This document shows positions 18,093-26,687 of a stretch of 64,000 nucleotides of DNA, one piece after another (the stretch's first letter is position 1; every line of letters starts with the position of its first letter). A model generated the notes under the pieces. It did not search any database. It was given only the letters and a program-made list of their open reading frames with translations, and was not told the DNA's origin. The translations under genes were made by a program, and so were the position numbers. Source of the stretch: Apilactobacillus quenuiae (GTDB taxonomy: Bacteria > Bacillota > Bacilli > Lactobacillales > Lactobacillaceae). The stretch spans positions 1-64,000 of the forward strand of contig NZ_POSN01000002.1 in assembly GCF_002994005.1 (NCBI RefSeq), given 5' to 3'.

Positions 18093-19448
18093 TTAATGGA
18101 TAAATATACTTAAAAGTAATACCATCAATAGTCCAATTATAGAAATTAAAGTTTCTAAAGTTGTCCATATCTTTAAAGTTTGTTTTACATCCAAATCAAA
18201 GTATTCTTTAAACATCCAAAAACCAGCATCATTAACATGCGAAGCAGCTAATGAACCAGCTCCAATAGCTAGTGCCATTAAAACAGGATTGACACTTAAA
18301 GAATGCATCAATGGAGTTACTAAACCTGCTGCAGTCATGCCTGCAACGGTTGCTGAGCCCAGTGAAATACGTAAGATAACTGCAATTAACCATCCTAAAA
18401 TAATAGGAGACAAGTTAGCATGTGACATCATATCTTGTACTGCTTTACCTACACCACCATCAATTAAAATTTGTTTGAAAGCAGAGCCACCACCAATAAC
18501 CATTAGTAACATTGCAATAGACTTAATGGCTTCAGTTACGGTAACAGTAATATCTTCCATTTTTTTACCACGATGAAAGCCCATTGACCAAATAGCAAAT
18601 AATAAAGTAATTATCATTGCAATCACTGGGTTTCCAATCATCGTAATAAAGGCATCAATTCCATGAGGGTTAGGCTGCGCCTTACCACCGTTAAATACCA
18701 TGTCATAAATGGTTGCTATTGCCATTAAGATAACTGGTAATAAGGAAGTAAATGCTGCAATTCCAAAACTAGGTGTATCTTTTAAATTATATTCTTTAAT
18801 TTCACCAAAAGCTGGTAAAGATTTTTTTACAACAAAGGTTTCTGGCGCAAATTTTTTAGCTAGTTTCGTAAATATAGGACCAGCAACAATTACTCCAGGT
18901 ATAGCAACAATCACACCTAATAATAACATTTGTCCAATGTTAGCCCCTAATGCCGATGCAACTGCAGTTGGAGCAGGTTGTGGTGGTAAAAAACCTTGAG
19001 TTGCTGATAATGCAGCAGCCATTGGAATTCCCAAATAAACAAATGGTACGTCTGCTTCTAAAGCTACTGCAAATACAATTGGAGTTAGTAAGACTAGACC
19101 AACTTCAAAGAATAAAGACATCCCGATGATAAATGAAGCCACTACAATTGCAAATTGCAATTTTCTTTTACCAAACCAACTTATTAGAGTTCTGGCAATT
19201 CTATATGATCCCCCTGCATCTGACACCAAACGGCCAATCATTGCACCAAAGCCAAATACAATAACTAATTCGCCAAGCGAACCCCCAATTCCATTTTTTA
19301 TGGACGTAGCAATATTAGCAGGATTCATTCCTAATCCCAAAGCCACTAATACTGATGTAACTATCAAAGAAATAAATGTATTTAGCTTACACTTAATAAT
19401 CAAAAATAATAATAATAATATTCCTAATACTAAGACTACAAATGGCAT
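18093..19448 (-). CDS. gntP: Gluconate:H+ symporter, GntP family
   Basis: 451 residues with 12-14 predicted membrane helices. Family motifs include VFGFGAMIGRLVSDAGGSYRIA near residues 63-84, the GFLPPQPAPTAVA segment near 153-165 and SHVNDAGFWMFKEYF near 401-415. It imports gluconate or a related sugar acid. The kinase gntK lies 9.6 kb away and is not cotranscribed. Two CcpA/LacI-type operators lie upstream, one over the likely -35. Confidence 0.92.
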   Translation of the reverse strand: MPFVVLVLGILLLLFLIIKCKLNTFISLIVTSVLVALGLGMNPANIATSIKNGIGGSLGELVIVFGFGAMIGRLVSDAGGSYRIARTLISWFGKRKLQFAIVVASFIIGMSLFFEVGLVLLTPIVFAVALEADVPFVYLGIPMAAALSATQGFLPPQPAPTAVASALGANIGQMLLLGVIVAIPGVIVAGPIFTKLAKKFAPETFVVKKSLPAFGEIKEYNLKDTPSFGIAAFTSLLPVILMAIATIYDMVFNGGKAQPNPHGIDAFITMIGNPVIAMIITLLFAIWSMGFHRGKKMEDITVTVTEAIKSIAMLLMVIGGGSAFKQILIDGGVGKAVQDMMSHANLSPIILGWLIAVILRISLGSATVAGMTAAGLVTPLMHSLSVNPVLMALAIGAGSLAASHVNDAGFWMFKEYFDLDVKQTLKIWTTLETLISIIGLLMVLLLSIFIH

Positions 19449-19482
19449 TTTGCATTACCTTCCCTTTATGATTTATTTTTTA

Positions 19483-19496
19483 TGAAAGCGTTTTAT
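19483..19496. promoter_or_regulatory. cre/LacI-type operator, proximal to gntP
   Basis: TGAAAGCGTTTTAT matches the cre consensus TGWAANCGNTNWCA at 12 of 14 positions and is the centre of a 17-base near-palindrome (19481-19497). It lies 35 bases before gntP. Confidence 0.6.
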
Positions 19497-19534
19497 AATT
19501 ATTAAGAATAATAATATCATATTATAATAAGTAA

Positions 19535-19548
19535 TGAAACCGATTTCA
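19535..19548. promoter_or_regulatory. cre/LacI-type operator, distal to gntP
   Basis: TGAAACCGATTTCA fits the cre consensus at all 14 positions. It overlaps the -35 region and spacer that would go with the minus-strand TATAAT at 19521-19526, so binding should repress gntP. The centre is 52 bases from the proximal site. A gluconate-specific LacI-type repressor is an alternative to CcpA. Confidence 0.7.
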
Positions 19549-19718
19549 TTGCTTATTTTACAATTTAAATTTATTATGTGTTATATTGTTATGAGGAGCA
19601 TTATCATTGTACGAATAATATTTTAATTAAATTCTATATATAATAATTTTAATTTATGATATTATTTTTAAATATCTTTGAATGATAAAAATATATTTAT
19701 ATAGAGGAGGAACAAGTT

Positions 19719-20597
19719 TTGAGCGCTATCGCTTTATTAGTTGGTCTAGGACCACTATTAGGTTGGGGACTATTCCCTACTGTATCTGCCAAATTTGGTG
19801 GTAAACCTACAAACCAAATTGTTGGAGCCACATTTGGTACTCTTATTTTTGCTTTTGTTTATTTATTAATTTCTGGTAATTCTATTCCAATGGGTTCTAA
19901 ATTTGTTTTATCATTAATTTCTGGTGCTGGATGGTCATTTGGACAAATTATGTCTTTTAAATCATTTAAGTTAATTGGATCATCTCGTGTAATGCCAATT
20001 ACAACCGCTTTGCAATTAATTGCTACTGCATTGTGGGGCGTGTTTGCTTTAGGTAATTGGGACGGTACTAAAAGTAGAATAATAGGCTTTATTGCTTTAA
20101 TAGTAATTATTATTGGTGCTACTATGACTGCTTGGCAAGAACACCCTGATAAACAAGGAGCTCAAGATCTAAGAAAAGCCGTCGTATTATTATTAATTGG
20201 TGTAATTGGGTATTGGTTATATTCTGCTGCACCACAAGCTGCTCAAATAAATGGTAAAGAGGCATTCTTGCCACAAGCTCTTGGAATGTTTATAACAGCT
20301 GTTATCTACTGTTTAATGAATATTAAAAAAGATAATGTATTTAAACAAAAAGAATCATATTTACAAATTATTTCAGGATTCTTCTTTGCATTTGCTGCAT
20401 TAACTTATTTAATTTCTGCTCAACCAAACATGAACGGTTTAGCTACTGGGTTTGTTCTTTCACAAACTTCAGTTGTATTAGCAACCCTAACTGGTGTTTA
20501 CTTTTTACATGAAAGTAAAACTAAAAAAGAAACCATTATTACTATATTAGGATTAATATTAATTATAGCTGCTGCTACAACTACAGCATTCCTATAA
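19719..20597 (+). CDS. GRP family sugar transporter (GlcU/RbsU type)
   Basis: 292 residues, ten short helices, the drug/metabolite-transporter fold used by glucose/ribose porters. Family features are LVGLGPLLGWGLFPTVSAKF at the start, GAGWSFGQIMSFKSFKLIGSSRV near residues 69-91 and MPITTALQLIATALWGV. It imports glucose or ribose with protons, independent of PTS. It starts at TTG behind GAGGAGG. It is divergent from gntP across a 270-base AT-rich gap. Confidence 0.9.
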   Translation: MSAIALLVGLGPLLGWGLFPTVSAKFGGKPTNQIVGATFGTLIFAFVYLLISGNSIPMGSKFVLSLISGAGWSFGQIMSFKSFKLIGSSRVMPITTALQLIATALWGVFALGNWDGTKSRIIGFIALIVIIIGATMTAWQEHPDKQGAQDLRKAVVLLLIGVIGYWLYSAAPQAAQINGKEAFLPQALGMFITAVIYCLMNIKKDNVFKQKESYLQIISGFFFAFAALTYLISAQPNMNGLATGFVLSQTSVVLATLTGVYFLHESKTKKETIITILGLILIIAAATTTAFL

Positions 20598-20608
20598 TGA
20601 TGAAAATA

Positions 20609-20637
20609 AAAAGGGACACTATTAGGTGTCCTTTTTT
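20609..20637 (+). terminator. Terminator of the GRP transporter gene
   Basis: GGACAC (20614-20619) and GTGTCC (20626-20631), followed by a T-run. A-rich bases on the left arm make it usable for the converging regulator gene as well. Confidence 0.8.
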
Positions 20638-20644
20638 ATTTTTG

Positions 20645-21358
20645 TTAATTTAAAATATATCCAAAGCCCCTAACTGTTTTTATAAATACTTTATTTCCAG
20701 GTAGTGACTTTAATTTATCTCTTAAATGACTAACATGCATATCAACAATCCTAGATGATATAAACAAATCAGCATCATTGCTGTCCTCTCGCCAAACGCC
20801 TCTAAAAATTTGTTCTCGACTTAAGACTTGATCATGATGACGAACCATATAGTAAAAAATGTTAAATTCTTTTGGTGTTAGATCAATTTTTTCTCCAAGG
20901 TATTTAACTTGAAAATGTTTTAGACTAATTTCAAAATCTTTATAAATGTATTTTTTAAAATTATTAGACCCCTCTGAGACTAATCTTTTATATAGTTCAA
21001 TTAAGTTAATTGTTCTTAATAGAATTCTTTGTGCGTTCAAAACATTAGATATATAATCATCAACTTTTAAATCAAAAAGTTTCTGTTCGTTTTCTTCAAC
21101 ATAATCATAAGAAATAATAATAATCGGTTTTGAAAAGCCATCCCTAATCTTTCTAATAAATTCTAAATTGGTTTTAAAATTATTTTTAACTGACAAATCA
21201 TAAATAACCGCAGAATCTTTATCTTTTTTTAAAAATAAATCTAAGTAATCTACATCTGGATTGCTTAGATTGTTAATAAAGAATCCCTTATTTGCAGCTA
21301 ACTGACCAATTTCAGAAGACCATTTTAAATTATTAGTGATTAATAGAATGCTATTCAT
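20645..21358 (-). CDS. OmpR/PhoP-type response regulator with degenerate receiver
   Basis: 237 residues. The C-terminal winged helix (about 138-237) is fully conserved in pattern: LTPKEFNIFYYM, SREQIF, IVDMHVSHLRDKL and TVRGFGYIL. In the receiver the acidic pair after beta-1 is replaced (LLITNN, T8/N9), the beta-5 lysine is N105 in DDYISNV, and only D54 (VIYDLS) and S83 remain. Classical phosphorylation is therefore doubtful. It is the last gene of the pst operon and no histidine kinase accompanies it. By position it most likely controls the Pho box before pstS, possibly as an orphan regulator. Confidence 0.85.
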   Translation of the reverse strand: MNSILLITNNLKWSSEIGQLAANKGFFINNLSNPDVDYLDLFLKKDKDSAVIYDLSVKNNFKTNLEFIRKIRDGFSKPIIIISYDYVEENEQKLFDLKVDDYISNVLNAQRILLRTINLIELYKRLVSEGSNNFKKYIYKDFEISLKHFQVKYLGEKIDLTPKEFNIFYYMVRHHDQVLSREQIFRGVWREDSNDADLFISSRIVDMHVSHLRDKLKSLPGNKVFIKTVRGFGYILN

Positions 21359-21378
21359 AGTGGTGCTTCACTTCCCGT

Positions 21379-22086
21379 TTATTTAATATCTTTTTTTATT
21401 TCCTCAGCAATAAGATCTGGTTCTATTTTACCAGGATTTAATTCAACTATCTTACCAGTTGAATTATAAACAATCCATTCTGATAAATTTACGATATGGT
21501 CACCAATTCTCTCTAATAGCCTAACAACCATTAAGTAGCTGCTAACTAATTCAATTTTATTAGTGTCCTTTTCAATGTCCTTAATAATTATATCTTTAGC
21601 CAAAACAAATTTTTTATCAATTAATAAATCTTCTTCTGCGATTAAACGGGCAGCTTGTTCATCTTCATGAACATAAGCATCTAATGATGATTCCAACATG
21701 CCTCTAATCTTTAAAGACATTTGAGAAATTGCATCATTAACATCAGGCATTCTATTTTCAGTTTTTAATCTTAACGTTTCTCTAGCAATTGTAGACGCAT
21801 GATCACCAATTCTTTCTAAATCAGAACTAGCCTTTAGTAAAGAAATAATAGCTCTAAAATTATTGGCAACTGGTTGCTTTAAAGCAATCAAATTCAATGA
21901 CTCTTTTTCTAAGTCAACTTCTTCATCATTGACCTTAGTATCTTTTTCAACAATCTTCCTAGCTAATTTTTTATCATTGTCTATAAAAGATTTAATTGAT
22001 TGATATATTTGATCACTAACTGTGATTCCCATTTTCATATAGGTACGTTGCAATTTTTTTAATTCTTTTAAAAATGAATCATTCAT
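21379..22086 (-). CDS. phoU: Phosphate transport regulator PhoU
   Basis: 235 residues made of two three-helix PhoU repeats with the metal-binding pattern DLERIGDHASTIA (first repeat) and LLERIGDHIVNL (second repeat). It links Pst activity to Pho signalling and limits phosphate uptake. The ATG at 22086 follows AGGAGG; the frame extends 9 codons further but without a ribosome site. It lies between pstB and the response regulator, as usual. Confidence 0.94.
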   Translation of the reverse strand: MNDSFLKELKKLQRTYMKMGITVSDQIYQSIKSFIDNDKKLARKIVEKDTKVNDEEVDLEKESLNLIALKQPVANNFRAIISLLKASSDLERIGDHASTIARETLRLKTENRMPDVNDAISQMSLKIRGMLESSLDAYVHEDEQAARLIAEEDLLIDKKFVLAKDIIIKDIEKDTNKIELVSSYLMVVRLLERIGDHIVNLSEWIVYNSTGKIVELNPGKIEPDLIAEEIKKDIK

Positions 22087-22096
22087 AATGATCCTC

Positions 22097-22852
22097 CTAA
22101 CCAAATTCACCATTTAAGTAGTCACTTGTTTTTTTGTTTGAGGGATTTACAAACATCTTTTGAGTGGAATCATATTCAATCAAATCTCCATTCAATAAGA
22201 ATGCTGTTTTATCAGAAATACGGGAAGCTTGCTGCATATTATGAGTAACCATAATGATTGTAAAATCTTTTTTAAGTCTAACCAATGTATCTTCAATTTT
22301 AGAACTAGATATCGGATCAAGAGCACTTGTGGGTTCGTCCATTAAAATAATTTTAGGTTTCACCGCTAATACACGAGCAATACAAATTCTTTGTTGCTGC
22401 CCGCCTGAAAAAGACAAAGCACTTTTATTGAGGCTATCTTTTACTTCATCCCATACTGCTGCTTCTTTTAAACTTTCTTCTACAATTTTATCAATTTTAT
22501 GTTTATTCTTCATACCAGCAAGTTTTAATCCATATGCCACATTATCATAAACAGAAAATGGAAACGGATTGGGTTGCTGAAATACCATACCAATAGTTTT
22601 ACGAAGCTCTGTTAAATCAATTGATGGTGAATAAATATCTTTGCCATTAAATTTAAAACTACCAGTAATAGTTACATTAGTTCTTAAATCGTTCATTCGG
22701 TTTAAACATCTAAGAAATGTCGACTTTCCACAACCAGAAGGTCCAATTAAAGCAGTAATTTCATTTTTATTAAAGTTTAAATCAAATCCATGCAAAGCTT
22801 CATTTTCACCATAGTATAAATGTACATTTTCAGTTTGCAAAATACCAGTCAT
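22097..22852 (-). CDS. pstB: Phosphate ABC transporter ATP-binding protein PstB (second copy)
   Basis: 251 residues. Walker [10 protein letters not shown] (about 37-45), Q-loop FQQPNPFP, signature FSGGQQQR, Walker [13 protein letters not shown] and the switch histidine in VTHNMQQA are present. It powers phosphate import through PstC/PstA. It is one of two adjacent pstB genes; this one is closer to phoU. Confidence 0.95.
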   Translation of the reverse strand: MTGILQTENVHLYYGENEALHGFDLNFNKNEITALIGPSGCGKSTFLRCLNRMNDLRTNVTITGSFKFNGKDIYSPSIDLTELRKTIGMVFQQPNPFPFSVYDNVAYGLKLAGMKNKHKIDKIVEESLKEAAVWDEVKDSLNKSALSFSGGQQQRICIARVLAVKPKIILMDEPTSALDPISSSKIEDTLVRLKKDFTIIMVTHNMQQASRISDKTAFLLNGDLIEYDSTQKMFVNPSNKKTSDYLNGEFG

Positions 22853-22861
22853 ATTATCACC

Positions 22862-23656
22862 TTATCCAAAATTACCAGAAATATAATCTTCAGTTGCCTG
22901 AATTTTAGGCGTAGTAAAGATCTTAGCGGTTTTATCGAACTCTAATACATGTCCTGAATGAAAAAAAGCAGTATAATCACTTACCCGAGAAGCTTGTTGC
23001 ATATTGTGAGTAACTATAATGATTGTATACTTAGATTTTAAATTTTTTAAAGTCTCTTCAATTTTAGCAGTTGAAATTGGATCTAAAGCACTAGCAGGTT
23101 CATCTAATAATAATATATCAGGTTTCATGGCAATCGTCCTTGCTATACATAATCTTTGTGCTTGTCCCCCAGATAAAGAAAGTGCACTCTTATCTAACTT
23201 ATCTTTAACCTCATCCCATAATGCAGCTTCTTTTAAACTACTTTCAACTCTTTCGTTTAATTCTTCTTTATCTTTAATACCATGTTTTTTTAGCGCAAAA
23301 GTAATATTATCGCGAATAGTTTTAGCAAATGGATTAGGCCTTTGAAAAACCATTCCAATTTGTTTTCTAACTTCATAAACATTGACTTTTTTGTCATTAA
23401 TGTCAACGTCACGATACATAATATTTCCATCAACATTAGCAATAGAATCATTCATTCGATTCAAACTTCTCAAGAAAGTTGATTTACCAGAACCAGACGA
23501 ACCAATTAATGCTGTAATACTAAATCTAGGAAAAGCTAAGTTAACATTAAAGATAGATTGATGATCACCATAAAACACGTTAACGCTCTTAGTAACAATC
23601 GCCTTTTCATTATCAAATTTGTAAATAAAGCTTTCATCTAAATTATATTTTTTCAT
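22862..23656 (-). CDS. pstB: Phosphate ABC transporter ATP-binding protein PstB (first copy)
   Basis: 264 residues with an N-terminal extension of about 20 residues relative to the other copy. Walker A GSSGSGKST, Q-loop FQRPNPFAKT, signature LSGGQAQR and Walker B ILLLDEPASALD are intact. Tandem pstB genes are common in Lactobacillales; the two may pair as a heterodimer or act under different conditions. It follows pstA by 13 bases. Confidence 0.95.
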   Translation of the reverse strand: MKKYNLDESFIYKFDNEKAIVTKSVNVFYGDHQSIFNVNLAFPRFSITALIGSSGSGKSTFLRSLNRMNDSIANVDGNIMYRDVDINDKKVNVYEVRKQIGMVFQRPNPFAKTIRDNITFALKKHGIKDKEELNERVESSLKEAALWDEVKDKLDKSALSLSGGQAQRLCIARTIAMKPDILLLDEPASALDPISTAKIEETLKNLKSKYTIIIVTHNMQQASRVSDYTAFFHSGHVLEFDKTAKIFTTPKIQATEDYISGNFG

Positions 23657-23669
23657 TATTAACCCTCAT

Positions 23670-24557
23670 TTAAAAATTAGAAGTCATCTTTCTATATAAA
23701 CGATTACCTATCCAATGTGCCAATAAATTAAATAACAATATTAAAATAATTAAAACTGCTGAGGACCCACTAGAAACTAAATTAGCATCTGGGGTTATCC
23801 CCTCCGAATTAACTTTCCAAATATGAACAGCCAACGTTTCAGCAGGTCTCATTGGGTTTAAAAAACTTGAAGATGAGAAAATGTTCCAATTAGTATAATC
23901 AATAATTGAAGCGCTTTGACCAGCAGTATAGATCAATGCTGCTGCTTCTCCAAAAACCCTTCCAGCACTTAAAATAATTCCCGTAATAATTCCAGGAACA
24001 GCTGCTGGCAAAATTATACCTGTAATTGTTTTCCATTGTGATAATCCCAACGATAAACCAGCTTCTCTTTGTAAGTGTGATACTGATCTTAATGAATTTT
24101 CAATATTTCTAGTTAATAAAGGTAAATTGAAAAAAGTTAAGGCAATCGCTCCTGATAAAATAGAAAAGCCAATGTGCATTTGAACTACAAATAATAAGTA
24201 ACAAAATAGTCCAACAACAACTGAAGGTAGTGAACTTAAAACTTCAATTGTTGTTCTAATAACTTCTGTAATCCAATTCTTTGGTGCATATTCAGCCAAA
24301 TATATTCCTGATCCCAAAGCAATAGGAAAAGAAAGACATAATGTTAAAAATAACAAATAAATAGAATTAAATAATTGATCTCTAATTCCACCACCAGATA
24401 AAAAGGACTGCGATTTAGAAGTTAAAAAATGCCATGAAATATGTGGCACACCTGTTACTAAAATGTAGCCAATTAATGATATTAAAATTGCAACTACAAT
24501 TGCTACGAATGTATAAATTAATCCAATTGCAATTTTATTTGTTGTTTTTGGATTCAT
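23670..24557 (-). CDS. pstA: Phosphate ABC transporter permease PstA
   Basis: 295 residues, six membrane helices, with the binding-protein-dependent transport loop EAGLSLGLSQWKTITGIILPAAVPGI near the middle that contacts PstB. It forms the phosphate channel with PstC. The start codon touches the pstC stop, so translation is coupled. Confidence 0.94.
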   Translation of the reverse strand: MNPKTTNKIAIGLIYTFVAIVVAILISLIGYILVTGVPHISWHFLTSKSQSFLSGGGIRDQLFNSIYLLFLTLCLSFPIALGSGIYLAEYAPKNWITEVIRTTIEVLSSLPSVVVGLFCYLLFVVQMHIGFSILSGAIALTFFNLPLLTRNIENSLRSVSHLQREAGLSLGLSQWKTITGIILPAAVPGIITGIILSAGRVFGEAAALIYTAGQSASIIDYTNWNIFSSSSFLNPMRPAETLAVHIWKVNSEGITPDANLVSSGSSAVLIILILLFNLLAHWIGNRLYRKMTSNF

Positions 24558-25474
24558 TACTTAATGCTACCTCTCTTTCCAATAATCTTTACAATAATAT
24601 TGAAAACTAATGACATTAGAAGTAATACTAATGCTAAGGACCAAAGAGCATTATTCCCTAAAGTTCCCATAACAGTATTACCAATCCCAGTTGTTAATTG
24701 ACTGGTCAAAGTAGATGCTGGGGTAATCAAGTTTTTAGGCATTAAAGTAGCATTCCCAATAACCATTTGAACTGCTAATGCTTCTCCAAATGCCCTTGCC
24801 ATCCCAAAGATAATTGCTGTCAATATACCAGGAATTGCAGCCCTCAGTATAACTTTATAGATTGTTTGCCAACGAGTTGCTCCTAATGCTAAAGAAGCAT
24901 CTGATAAATATTTAGGTACTGAATTTAGACTATCAACAGTTAAGGAAGTAATCGTAGGCAATACCATAACAAACAATACTAATGTGGCTGATAAAATTCC
25001 AAATCCAGTTCCACCAAATAAATGACGATTCATTGGAACAATGATAGTCAGACCTAAGAATCCGTAAACTACTGATGGAATTCCTACTAGCATTTCAATA
25101 ATTATCTGCAAAAATTTGCGTCCCTTTTTAGGAGCAATCACTGACATATATATTCCAATAGCAATGGCAAATGGTGTCGCCAAAATTGCTGATAAAATAG
25201 TTACTCCAAATGAAGTAATTATCATTGGTAAGGCCCCAACTTCAGGTTTACCATCCTTTCCAATTGAAGATGGTGACCAATCTTGTTTGGTTAAGAAGTC
25301 CCAAACATTAACGTTATTTTGTGTAAAGGTAGATAATCCCTTTGAAATAATAAAATATAGGATCAAAGAGACTAGTAAGATAATAAATCCAATACTAAGA
25401 TAACTGATACTCTTCCCAAATTTATCTTGTCTAGTTTCCTTGGATGACATTAATAATTTTTTCTTTATTTCCAT
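24557..25474 (-). CDS. pstC: Phosphate ABC transporter permease PstC
   Basis: 305 residues, six membrane helices, with the coupling loop DASLALGATRWQTIYKVILRAAIPGIL. The ribosome site GGAGG lies directly behind the hairpin that separates it from pstS. It forms the membrane channel together with PstA. Confidence 0.94.
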   Translation of the reverse strand: MEIKKKLLMSSKETRQDKFGKSISYLSIGFIILLVSLILYFIISKGLSTFTQNNVNVWDFLTKQDWSPSSIGKDGKPEVGALPMIITSFGVTILSAILATPFAIAIGIYMSVIAPKKGRKFLQIIIEMLVGIPSVVYGFLGLTIIVPMNRHLFGGTGFGILSATLVLFVMVLPTITSLTVDSLNSVPKYLSDASLALGATRWQTIYKVILRAAIPGILTAIIFGMARAFGEALAVQMVIGNATLMPKNLITPASTLTSQLTTGIGNTVMGTLGNNALWSLALVLLLMSLVFNIIVKIIGKRGSIK

Positions 25475-25488
25475 GTTTTATCCTCCAT

Positions 25489-25529
25489 AAATGAAAATGA
25501 AGGATAAAAATCATCCAACATTTTCATTT
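25489..25529 (-). promoter_or_regulatory. Intercistronic hairpin between pstS and pstC
   Basis: Arms AAATGAAAATG (25489-25499) and CATTTTCATTT (25519-25529) with an inner GGAT/ATCC stem. No U-run follows; the pstC ribosome site comes next. This fits an mRNA-stabilising or partial-attenuation hairpin that lets PstS exceed the permease in amount. Confidence 0.65.
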
Positions 25530-25534
25530 AAAGT

Positions 25535-26407
25535 TTATTTAACTATTTGGTTATTAGCATCTTTGGTAACTTTCATATTATGAATACTAATGTAGCCTAA
25601 TTTCTTAACTAAGTTATTTTGAATTTCTTTTGAATTCATATATTCTATAAATAATTTTGTTGCTTTATCAATATTTTTGTTAGTGTACATATGTTCATAT
25701 GACCAAATTTTCCAAGAATTATCTTCAACATTCTTATCATTTGGTTTTACATTATCAATCGAAATTGGTTGAAGTGTATTATCACCCATGAATGAAAATG
25801 CTAGGTAGCTAATGGCTCCTGGAGTACTTGCGACAATTTTCTTTACAGTCCCATTGGAATCTTGTTCTTGTGATTTAATTGCAGATTTTCCTTTTAAAAC
25901 ATCGGCTTCAAATGTTTTTCTAGTTCCACTTCCTTTAACTCTATTAATTACTTCGATAGTTTGATTTTTACCACCAACTTGTTTCCAATTGGTTATTTTT
26001 CCAGTAAAAATATCACTTAACTGTTTCATGGATAGGTTTTTAACACCCACCGATTTATTTACAACTGGTGCCATTCCTACAACAGCAACTTTGTGATCAA
26101 TCATCTTTTTGGCATCAATTCCATTTTGCTTTTCAGCAAATACGTCAGAATTTCCAATCGTTACTGCTTTTGATTGTAATTGGCTCAATCCAGTACCTGA
26201 ACCACCACCCTGCACAGTAATTGATACGTTATTATTATTTTGTTGATATTCATTAGCAGCTTCTTCAACTAAAGGTTGTAAAGCTGTTGAACCTACCGCG
26301 GTGATCTTTGACTTAGAACTATCGTTGCTATTGCCGCAGGCTGTTAAAACAAGACCAGATATAATCATAATAGAAATAATGGATATAAACTTTTTAGCAT
26401 TTAACAT
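25535..26407 (-). CDS. pstS: Phosphate-binding lipoprotein PstS
   Basis: 290 residues. A signal peptide with lipobox LTAC (C about residue 23) tethers it outside the membrane. The phosphate-site motifs are GSTALQPLVEE, QGGGSGTGLSQL and RVKGSGTRKTFE. The ATG at 26407 follows GGGAGG; a frame extension of five codons is not needed. It is the first gene of the pst operon and is preceded by the Pho box. Confidence 0.95.
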   Translation of the reverse strand: MLNAKKFISIISIMIISGLVLTACGNSNDSSKSKITAVGSTALQPLVEEAANEYQQNNNNVSITVQGGGSGTGLSQLQSKAVTIGNSDVFAEKQNGIDAKKMIDHKVAVVGMAPVVNKSVGVKNLSMKQLSDIFTGKITNWKQVGGKNQTIEVINRVKGSGTRKTFEADVLKGKSAIKSQEQDSNGTVKKIVASTPGAISYLAFSFMGDNTLQPISIDNVKPNDKNVEDNSWKIWSYEHMYTNKNIDKATKLFIEYMNSKEIQNNLVKKLGYISIHNMKVTKDANNQIVK

Positions 26408-26447
26408 AATGAAGCCTCCCATAGGAATTAATCTAAATTACAAATAA

Positions 26448-26501
26448 AGTATAGCAATGCTTTGTAAATATAATATGGTTTTTATGTAAAATTATTGTAA
26501 A
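26448..26501 (-). promoter_or_regulatory. Pho box and promoter of the pst operon
   Basis: On the minus strand TTTACA occurs at 26496-26501, 26485-26490 and 26463-26468, with a degenerate ACCATA at 26474-26479: four hexamers at exact 11-base steps. This is the direct-repeat layout of a PhoP box (TTWACA-type, 5-base spacers). A -10 TATACT lies at 26448-26453 with a poor -35, as expected for an activated promoter. Confidence 0.8.
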
Positions 26502-26511
26502 TTTATTTACA

Positions 26512-26548
26512 ATAAAAAAGAGCTGTTCATTATTAAATGAACAGCTCT
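26512..26548 (-). terminator. Terminator after tRNA-Arg
   Basis: Arms AGAGCTGTTCATT (26519-26531) and AATGAACAGCTCT (26536-26548), followed by six Us on the minus strand. It insulates the tRNA from the pst promoter. Confidence 0.9.
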
Positions 26549-26565
26549 AAAAGTTAAGTTTAAAA

Positions 26566-26638
26566 TGACCTCACTCGGACTTGAACCGAGATCAGCCGCT
26601 TAGGAGGCGGTCGCCCTATCCAGTTGTGCTATGAGGCC
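26566..26638 (-). tRNA. tRNA-Arg, anticodon CCT
   Basis: 73-base cloverleaf. The acceptor GGCCTCA pairs with TGAGGTC (one G-U), the anticodon stem is CCGC/GCGG with loop CTCCTAA giving anticodon CCT, and the T-arm contains GGTTCAAGTCC. It decodes AGG. The terminal CCA is not encoded. It stands alone between the helicase gene and its terminator. Confidence 0.96.
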
Positions 26639-26687
26639 ATTTGCAACATTTATAATTGTCGCATTTAATAAACATAAAGTAAAGACA

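Noticed and set aside
18289-19485. Long open frames on the plus strand opposite gntP
   Set aside because: They lie fully inside gntP on the opposite strand, have no ribosome site and their composition mirrors the sense gene. The same holds for the antisense frames over pstB, gatA, dagK and the ribosomal genes.
22097-23656. Recent duplication artefact of pstB
   Set aside because: The two copies differ clearly in sequence and N-terminal length, so they are old paralogues, as in many Lactobacillales.
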